The translations under genes and the position numbers were made by a program. Positions 24,484 through 30,621 of a stretch of DNA of 30,621 nucleotides are shown here, in pieces. The notes below the pieces were generated by a model that saw nothing but the letters and a program-made list of their open reading frames with translations, made no database searches and was not told the origin of the DNA. Every line of letters starts with the position of its first letter. Within the stretch, counting starts at the first letter, position 1. The DNA is from UMGS1696 sp964558485 (GTDB lineage Bacteria; Bacillota; Clostridia; Oscillospirales; CAG-272), in the NCBI GenBank assembly GCA_964558485.1, contig CAZLED010000027.1, positions 1 to 30,621 of the forward strand, given 5' to 3'.

Positions 24484-24592
24484 CGAGGGGAAGAATCACT
24501 CTTCCCCTCGATCTGGTTCCTACCGTTCCAAGTCCATCACCATGGACCTGGGTTTGCTTTTTTGTAAGAGATAGGGAAACGCCATATCTCTT
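24484..24592 (-). promoter_or_regulatory. Three hairpins between the SLH and dockerin genes
   Basis: The 158-base gap 24442-24599 contains three stems: AAGAGATA/TATCTCTT (24566-24573, 24585-24592) just after the SLH gene stop, GTCCAT/ATGGAC (24532-24537, 24542-24547), and a perfect 11-bp CGAGGGGAAGA stem with a 5-nt loop (24484-24494, 24500-24510) about 40 bases before the dockerin gene start. None is followed by a T-run on the minus strand, so they do not look like intrinsic terminators. No strong promoter is seen either. Co-transcription of the two genes with RNA processing or attenuation between them is therefore plausible. Confidence 0.45.
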
Positions 24593-24599
24593 GTACGCC

Positions 24600-27500
24600 T
24601 TATTTCTGCTGCAAGAATTCCATCAAACGGTGGAATACGGCAGCACATTCGGCTCTGGTCATGTTGGCGGCAGGATCGAACCGGCCATCGTCACGACCCT
24701 TGATGATCCCAAGCGCCTGTGCTATGGCAACGTTCTGCTGCGCCCAGGCAGAGATCTGCTCTGCATCTGTGAAGGTCACTTCCTGGAAGGTCACTTCTTG
24801 CTGGCCGTAGGCAGACAGATCCACGCCACAAGCCGTCAGATATCGCACGATGAAGGTGCAGGCCTGTTCTCTTGTTACATTGTCGTCCTTACCAAATGTA
24901 CCCTCTCCGTAACCGGCAGCGATCTGCATCTTGGCAGCCCAAGCCACCGCATCGGTGTACCACTGTCCTTCCGGTACATCCAAGAAGGTATTGACATATG
25001 CCGGGATCGGCGTACCGTTTACCAGTGCTTCCGTCCGAGACAGAACGGTCACAAACATGGCACGAGACATGATATCGTTCGGCGCAAATGTGGTATCCGA
25101 TACACCACGGAAGAGCCCATTCTCATAGGCAAACAACACATCCTTGCAGAACCAATCCACCTCGAAGACATCCGCAAACGGGTTGGTCACCACTTCGGCT
25201 ACCGGCTCGGCTGCCGGTTCTTCCACCGACTCGTCTGGAATCGCCACAAAGCTTGCTTTCACAACGACGGCCTGATTCGGCATCGTAAAGGTGTAGGTAT
25301 TTTCTGCCAATTCTCGACACGGGAGCTCGCTGCCCTTTGCACGCACGACCTGGATCGATTCCAGTACGTACCCATCCGCCGGAACAGCCGTCAGCTTCAC
25401 GGTGTCTCCTTTGACGGCAAGCGTCTTAGAAGCCGTGATCGTACCATGGGCAGTTTCGTCCACCGTCACAGACCAGATCTTCGACATATCGCCTACGAAC
25501 CCGAGGTAGCTTTCAAAGCCGTACACACGGTCAACGTGCCGGAAGGAGGCTTCGATCGTATGGTTTTCCGTTACATTTGTAAAGGTAAAGCTGTCTCTTG
25601 CCCCAATCGATCTGCCATCCACCTTCACGCTCTGGATCGCATAGTCTTCGTCCGGCTGGATCAAGAACGTAGCCTGTTCGCCTTCGTTGACCTTGACCAT
25701 GCCTTCGGGACTGATGGTACCGCCAACACCGGCCTCCGCCACGATGGTGTATACCTGCGTATCCTCTGCCGGCGGCACAGTGACCGCTGCAAAGGTAGCT
25801 TCGATGGTATGATCTGCCGTTACCGATTCAAAGGTGTAGCTGTTGCAAGCTCCAACGTCGGTACCGTCTACCAGAACGCTCTGGACAACATAGCCGCCAT
25901 TGGGCATAATGGTAAAGGACACATCATCACCCTGATTCACCGCTACCGATCCATGTGGCGTGATGGTACCGCCAGTACCGGCCGCAGCTGTGATCGTATA
26001 GTCCCCGCTGAGCGGATTTTCCAGACTCAAGCGAATGGTATATGTACCCGGTTCGCCGGGCAGCTGTACAGATACAGAAGAGTATGCGTTGAAGCTGTTC
26101 GAAATATAAACCTGCCGAACTACCGTGTTGCCATCAGATTCGAAGATCACGTATCCAGTCATCCCGTAGCAGGACTGAACCGCATTCTCATCCGCATCCT
26201 GTACATCGATAATGGAAATGGGCACATACTGATTTGCCGTGTATTCGTCATCTCCCAAATCGTCACTGATCTGCAGTTTACCTGTCCAAGTGGCACTTAG
26301 GTGCAGCGTGGTAGGCGCCGCAGTCGTCAGCGTCAGCTCCGGCAATTCGAACGAGCAGGATACACCATCCTGATAGCAAGAGGCAGACCCATGGTATGTA
26401 CCGGCCGGGATACGGAAGGTACCGCTGGTCTCACCGCCATACACAGAGAAATCGTAGGGTGTTCCCTCTGCATCGTACAGCCACAGGTTCACGTTCTGCA
26501 GTGCGGCGTCCCAGCTCACATCCAGCTGTGCCATTGTATCCAGACTTTCGGTCAGATTGATGGTCTGATCCCCTGTGGTCAGATCTACATCCTTGTTCAG
26601 ACTGTAGGAAAGCCCATCATAGGTATAGCTTACAGCGACCGTATACTGACCGGGCGTGCACTGTACAGCCGTGCCCCAGGTGTACATACTGGGATAATCG
26701 TCCCAATCTCCCATCACCTGCACAGACTGAATATGCAGCAGATCCATATCCTCTGCCGTAAATGTGACGGTATGGGTCTCCAGCGCTGTCAGATCCATAT
26801 CTGCGGTATATTCATCCACGGGGATCACGTAAACGGCCGGAAGCTCCTCTTGCCCATAGCTGTTTGCACAAATGAACAGGAACGGTTCATAGCCTTCCAG
26901 ATCCGTGATAGCAGTCAGCGTAGTACCGCTCACACGGGTAGATAAAGAATGCGAGTTGTAGTACGAGCTGCCCACACGATACTTGTACACATAGTACACA
27001 CGATAGCTGGTGTACTCCGATACGGTAAATGTAAACTTCTTGATGGAACTGTCTTCTCCCTCCGCCGCAAAGGTGTAGGTACCCTCTGCATTGAAATCGG
27101 CATCCGTCAACTGCTTATCGAGTCTATAGGATATCCCATCGATCTGCAGAGCGCCATTGACATACACCGGAATGTTCGGCAGAGAAACAGACTTTTTGTC
27201 CGCCGACACCGCCACGGTGCGTGTAGGAGAGTATCTGGGACCGCTCACAGAAATATAGTCGCTCTCGAACGTAGCACCATCCAATGCCAGCGTCCGACGT
27301 GTAGTCATATCGATAGGCGTATCCTTTTCCTCGATCCAGCCGGCATACAGCGCATATCCCGTGGGATCGTAGAGCGTGAGCAGCTTGCCAGCCAGCCCAG
27401 TGCCATCACCCAATACCGTCAATACGGTGCTGCCATCTTCTTGGCTCACCGCACAGGTCTTCGCAGTATATTCGGAGTAGTAATTGCTGTACGAGCTGTA

Positions 27501-30386
27501 GCTATACAGCAGGATCTCCGGAGCGTCTCCCAACGTTGTGCCGGCCGGCAGCGTGATCGTTGCCCAAGTGCCGTTTGTGGGCGTCGTAAAGGTGGTGGTC
27601 TTCGTCAGCGTCGCCGGGGAAGCATCCAGTATACCACCGGTCAGATAGGTCACCTGCACCTGCAGCGTGTACGTCTTCCCTTCCGTCAGCGTGACAGGGT
27701 CGGTACTGTACACAGAACCGCCACCCGGGATATGCTCCGCACAAACCGTCCCACCATCGCTATCCTGCAAGGTGATGGTCACACCGGTCACATCCAGAGG
27801 AGCCGACAAATTGGCACGCAAAGCAGTCGTCAACGTGCTGACCACGCTTGCATCTGCCGGCGTTACAGAGGTGATCGCAGGCACTTCCCGCTCTCTGGTA
27901 GAAATGGTATACGAAGCCGTGTTGTTGCTTGTATCGGTCTCTTTGGTACGCTGGCTGCAGTCCGTCACCTTCACGGAAATGGACTCCGTACCGGCAGACA
28001 GTGTCACCGGCAGCTCCAGCACCTCTGTGGTAAATGCCGGCAGATACCGATACACGCCGGTGGTCTGGTCATCGATCAGCGCACCGCTCTTGGTCCCTTG
28101 GATCGACAGCTGGTAATAGCCGCCACGGGCACCACGGTTGGAGATACTCACGTGCAGCTTATTTTCTCCCACGATGCCGGTGTTCACATAATTCCCATCT
28201 GCATCCAGCAGGAAGATATTCTTTTTGTACACGTCAAAATCCGGGACCGCCAGCTGCACCTTGGATGCATCCACCGGCACCACAGCATCGGCCGGATATA
28301 CGATCGTGAACCGGTTGTCCGTATTCACAAAGTGGCTGCCGGGGTTCACGTCATAATCCCGTGTGAAGGTGATTTTTTCACCCATGGGGATCATGGTCGG
28401 ATCCAGCTCAATGATGTTCAGCTCCGACAGACCCGTGTTCACACTGGTACCAATAGACTGCTTGCCACCCTGTGCTGTCTGGATATACAGCGCATAGGTG
28501 ATCGGCTGGAAGTTGATATACTTGTCTTCGCTGGTGATTCGACCTGTGTAGAACACACGGATCCCCTTGCTGGCTGCCGTGTTTGCTGCACGAGCCGCAC
28601 GACCGCTCCCCAACGTGTCTTTGGTATGGAACGACGAGGAGATCTTACCACGGTTGGTACACTGATACCCATCCTCATCGATCTGGACATAGGACCAATC
28701 GTCCGTATCCTGTTCGCCGCGATCGGGTTGTGGACTGGGCGTAGGATCATCCTTGGGCACAAAAGGCAGAACGATCTTGTCCCGTTCCAGGTCAGCCTTC
28801 TCCATAGCCGCATCTAAATAAGCCGTAAAGGAATCCAAGATCTGCTTGAACGTACGTTTTCCTTCCTCCGGCAACCCGGCATTGAAGGCATCCGCAAATG
28901 CTTGTTTCAGCTCTGCGCCTCCGTCTGTCTGCACCTTTTGCAGAAGCAGCTCCATCTGGCGATAGGCAATCAGATTCTTCTTGGTCTTGGGCGGCAGCGG
29001 TGCATTGTTCAGCGTCTTCAGATCGGTATCCCCTTCAATGGCAATGCTGTATTCGCTGAGGACATCCTCTGCAGCATACCCGGAAAGATCGATCTCCAGT
29101 TCAAATTCCTGCAGGATCGCCGCAGCCGGATCCTCTGCCAGCGTAGATACCTCTTCGTCGGCCTCCAGAACGGCAACTGTCCCACCTTGCGGGAACAGCT
29201 GATACAGCTTGATCGTCAGCGTATCGCCGACAACACCAGAATGATCGTCGTCGATCCACATCACACTGCCATCCTCCATGGCATATGCGTCATCCTCGGC
29301 GTAGCCGTAAGCTGCCAATTCCGCAGGATCCATTTTTTCCTCTGTCAGTGGAGTCGTTACGATCGTCACTGTACCGGAAATGGGATCACTTTCCGCTTTG
29401 CTGCTTTCCATCGCAAAGGAAATGGTCGTGTCCCCTGCCCCACTTGTCACACTCGGCAGATCCACAGCAAGCTGACCAAAAGCACTGATGTTCTTTGCCA
29501 GCTCTTCGCCGGTGATCGTCTCCGGTTCCGGCGCCGTCAAAGTGACCGGGATCTCAAACGTGTCGCCATTGTCTTTGACAATGATCTTGCCACCTTGGCT
29601 GCCTACCAGCTGTGCCGTAGGCGCCACTGTAAATTCCACGCTGCTACCGGACTCCAGCGGAAAGTTGTGGATCAACCTCGGCAAATAGGCATAGGCGGCA
29701 AAATCATCATCCACTTCAATATTCATGGAGTTTATATCTTCGCCTTCGTTGGTCAAGGCAACGGTGACACTGCCATCTTCCGCCGAAGTATCCAGCGCAT
29801 AAGACAGCTTCATGCCTTCACCCGAAACATTTACCTGGATCGTTTTGGACGAGGTCGTGCTATCGTTCAGGTTATGGAAAGTCACATCGATGTCGTAGCT
29901 TGTCCCCTCTGCTTCCTGTGCAAAGATCTTCAGCAAAGCGCCGCAGGAATAGGAAGACGCACTATAGCCGCCAAGAACAACGCCGGGATTTCCTTCGTAA
30001 CCGCCTTGTACGCCCACTGCATCGTCTTCCTGTGTGCGATAGGCAACAAAGTTCATAGAGAGATCCGGATAGGCTTCTGCATTGTCCACCGTCATGTAGT
30101 AGGCAGTGGAATCGGAGCTGGTGTTATTTCCCAACGGGATCCAAACATCCTGTTCATAATCCCGAGCAATGGTAAATACCATGTCCCCTGTCCCTGCAAA
30201 AGGATCCAAATGGGCAGGAAGCTGTGTTTCGTCCGCATGTACAGTGATGGTAGGTCCCGCAGCTTCCAGCGAGATCTTTTCTGCGGGGCTCTCTGCTCCA
30301 TTCGCTCCCAAGGCGTGTGGAGCCAAAGACACCATCATCGCAAGCACCAACGAAAAAGCGGTCACTCTTGATACTTTTCGATTCAT
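24600..30386 (-). CDS. 1928-residue S-layer-homology (SLH) anchored surface protein
   Basis: An exported protein held on the cell wall through C-terminal SLH domains, which in related bacteria bind pyruvylated wall polymer. The ATG at 30386 has AAGGAG seven bases upstream; an in-frame extension to 30437 lacks this. The signal peptide is 1-28. Strand-rich domains fill 45-450. A charged helical stretch (about 455-545) leads into a Pro-rich linker (548-556). A CARDB-like unit is at about 725-830, a Big_5/SbsA-like Ig module at about 836-935, and further beta-sandwich modules at 940-1460. Three InlB-B-like repeats follow (1462-1535, 1545-1617, 1638-1715), then three SLH repeats (about 1735-1780, 1800-1850, 1870-1925), the last with the classic TRAE motif at 1910-1913. 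No catalytic motif was seen. It is the first gene of the three-giant array and has its own strong promoter. Confidence 0.92.
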   Translation of the reverse strand: MNRKVSRVTAFSLVLAMMVSLAPHALGANGAESPAEKISLEAAGPTITVHADETQLPAHLDPFAGTGDMVFTIARDYEQDVWIPLGNNTSSDSTAYYMTVDNAEAYPDLSMNFVAYRTQEDDAVGVQGGYEGNPGVVLGGYSASSYSCGALLKIFAQEAEGTSYDIDVTFHNLNDSTTSSKTIQVNVSGEGMKLSYALDTSAEDGSVTVALTNEGEDINSMNIEVDDDFAAYAYLPRLIHNFPLESGSSVEFTVAPTAQLVGSQGGKIIVKDNGDTFEIPVTLTAPEPETITGEELAKNISAFGQLAVDLPSVTSGAGDTTISFAMESSKAESDPISGTVTIVTTPLTEEKMDPAELAAYGYAEDDAYAMEDGSVMWIDDDHSGVVGDTLTIKLYQLFPQGGTVAVLEADEEVSTLAEDPAAAILQEFELEIDLSGYAAEDVLSEYSIAIEGDTDLKTLNNAPLPPKTKKNLIAYRQMELLLQKVQTDGGAELKQAFADAFNAGLPEEGKRTFKQILDSFTAYLDAAMEKADLERDKIVLPFVPKDDPTPSPQPDRGEQDTDDWSYVQIDEDGYQCTNRGKISSSFHTKDTLGSGRAARAANTAASKGIRVFYTGRITSEDKYINFQPITYALYIQTAQGGKQSIGTSVNTGLSELNIIELDPTMIPMGEKITFTRDYDVNPGSHFVNTDNRFTIVYPADAVVPVDASKVQLAVPDFDVYKKNIFLLDADGNYVNTGIVGENKLHVSISNRGARGGYYQLSIQGTKSGALIDDQTTGVYRYLPAFTTEVLELPVTLSAGTESISVKVTDCSQRTKETDTSNNTASYTISTREREVPAITSVTPADASVVSTLTTALRANLSAPLDVTGVTITLQDSDGGTVCAEHIPGGGSVYSTDPVTLTEGKTYTLQVQVTYLTGGILDASPATLTKTTTFTTPTNGTWATITLPAGTTLGDAPEILLYSYSSYSNYYSEYTAKTCAVSQEDGSTVLTVLGDGTGLAGKLLTLYDPTGYALYAGWIEEKDTPIDMTTRRTLALDGATFESDYISVSGPRYSPTRTVAVSADKKSVSLPNIPVYVNGALQIDGISYRLDKQLTDADFNAEGTYTFAAEGEDSSIKKFTFTVSEYTSYRVYYVYKYRVGSSYYNSHSLSTRVSGTTLTAITDLEGYEPFLFICANSYGQEELPAVYVIPVDEYTADMDLTALETHTVTFTAEDMDLLHIQSVQVMGDWDDYPSMYTWGTAVQCTPGQYTVAVSYTYDGLSYSLNKDVDLTTGDQTINLTESLDTMAQLDVSWDAALQNVNLWLYDAEGTPYDFSVYGGETSGTFRIPAGTYHGSASCYQDGVSCSFELPELTLTTAAPTTLHLSATWTGKLQISDDLGDDEYTANQYVPISIIDVQDADENAVQSCYGMTGYVIFESDGNTVVRQVYISNSFNAYSSVSVQLPGEPGTYTIRLSLENPLSGDYTITAAAGTGGTITPHGSVAVNQGDDVSFTIMPNGGYVVQSVLVDGTDVGACNSYTFESVTADHTIEATFAAVTVPPAEDTQVYTIVAEAGVGGTISPEGMVKVNEGEQATFLIQPDEDYAIQSVKVDGRSIGARDSFTFTNVTENHTIEASFRHVDRVYGFESYLGFVGDMSKIWSVTVDETAHGTITASKTLAVKGDTVKLTAVPADGYVLESIQVVRAKGSELPCRELAENTYTFTMPNQAVVVKASFVAIPDESVEEPAAEPVAEVVTNPFADVFEVDWFCKDVLFAYENGLFRGVSDTTFAPNDIMSRAMFVTVLSRTEALVNGTPIPAYVNTFLDVPEGQWYTDAVAWAAKMQIAAGYGEGTFGKDDNVTREQACTFIVRYLTACGVDLSAYGQQEVTFQEVTFTDAEQISAWAQQNVAIAQALGIIKGRDDGRFDPAANMTRAECAAVFHRLMEFLQQK

Positions 30387-30451
30387 TGGGTTTCTCCTTA
30401 CATATGCTAAAAATGTCTTGATTTTTATAACGCACAAAAATCGCCAGATAT

Positions 30452-30480
30452 ATTATAAATCCTCCACTCCAAAATTGCAA
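30452..30480 (-). promoter_or_regulatory. Sigma-A-type promoter of the SLH protein gene
   Basis: On the minus strand, TTGCAA (30475-30480) and TATAAT (30452-30457) are 17 bases apart. The predicted start is near 30445, giving a leader of about 58 nt with the AAGGAG site at its end. The flanking DNA is strongly AT-rich. Confidence 0.75.
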
Positions 30481-30532
30481 TAGTTTTTCTCAAAAAATAA
30501 AAAAATAAATTGTTTTCTTTCACCCATATCCC

Positions 30533-30590
30533 TGTAGGGGCGTTTCACGAAGCGCCCGCCGAACAATTTGGTATCCTTCACCCATGCATA
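30533..30590 (+). repeat. Dispersed hairpin cassette near the window end
   Basis: TGTAGGG leads into the stem GGGCGTTTC (30538-30546) with GAAGCGCCC (30549-30557), nine pairs including one G-T, and a 2-nt loop. GCCGAACAATTTGGTATCC-type sequence follows. Boundary and 3' flank match the other cassettes; the stem does not. No gene is seen in 30481-30621. Confidence 0.55.
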
Positions 30591-30621
30591 CAAAACGCTC
30601 GTCCCAATATACCAATCACCA

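Overview
The window looks like a chromosomal stretch from an anaerobic Gram-positive Bacillota of the Clostridia, most likely an Oscillospiraceae/Ruminococcaceae-type gut bacterium. The evidence is an HPr kinase, a Clostridia-style parvulin lipoprotein, secreted proteins ending in a type I dockerin or in SLH repeats, and a three-gene cluster of a kind I recall from Oscillospiraceae. The exact taxon cannot be fixed from the sequence. No tRNA, rRNA, CRISPR array, transposase or phage gene was seen.

Layout. Positions 1-367 hold degenerate ~50-bp and 7-bp repeats. A family-4 uracil-DNA glycosylase and hprK follow on the minus strand (368-2060). A gene-free stretch (2061-3226) contains two diverged copies of a roughly 300-nt hairpin-rich element in inverted orientation. 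Then come a plus-strand parvulin-type lipoprotein (3227-4243), a repeat-filled gap, a membrane-anchored protein resembling a decayed TIM barrel (4686-5933), a compact minus-strand cluster of three small genes (7050 down to 5934), another repeat cassette, and a YfcE-type metallophosphoesterase (7323-7820) with a bidirectional terminator behind it.

The remaining three quarters is three enormous secreted proteins in tandem on the minus strand, transcribed right to left: a 1928-residue SLH-anchored protein (30386-24600), a 1459-residue protein ending in a dockerin (24441-20062), and a 3928-residue giant with a signal peptide but no recognisable anchor (19683-7897). They share building blocks. The dockerin protein and the giant both carry a helical Lys-rich segment followed by an amphipathic beta-rich domain, a propeller-like region and CARDB-like modules. 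The SLH protein and the giant share InlB-B-like 'bacterial repeat' modules. All three appear non-enzymatic, so the locus looks like a surface or adhesion system with three different C-terminal fates. This functional reading is inference.

The most unusual items are the inverted pair of structured elements at 2145-3096, whose hairpins are kept by compensating changes, the unnamed beta-rich domain shared by two of the giants, and a dispersed hairpin repeat whose TGTAGGG boundary is constant while its stem differs between copies.
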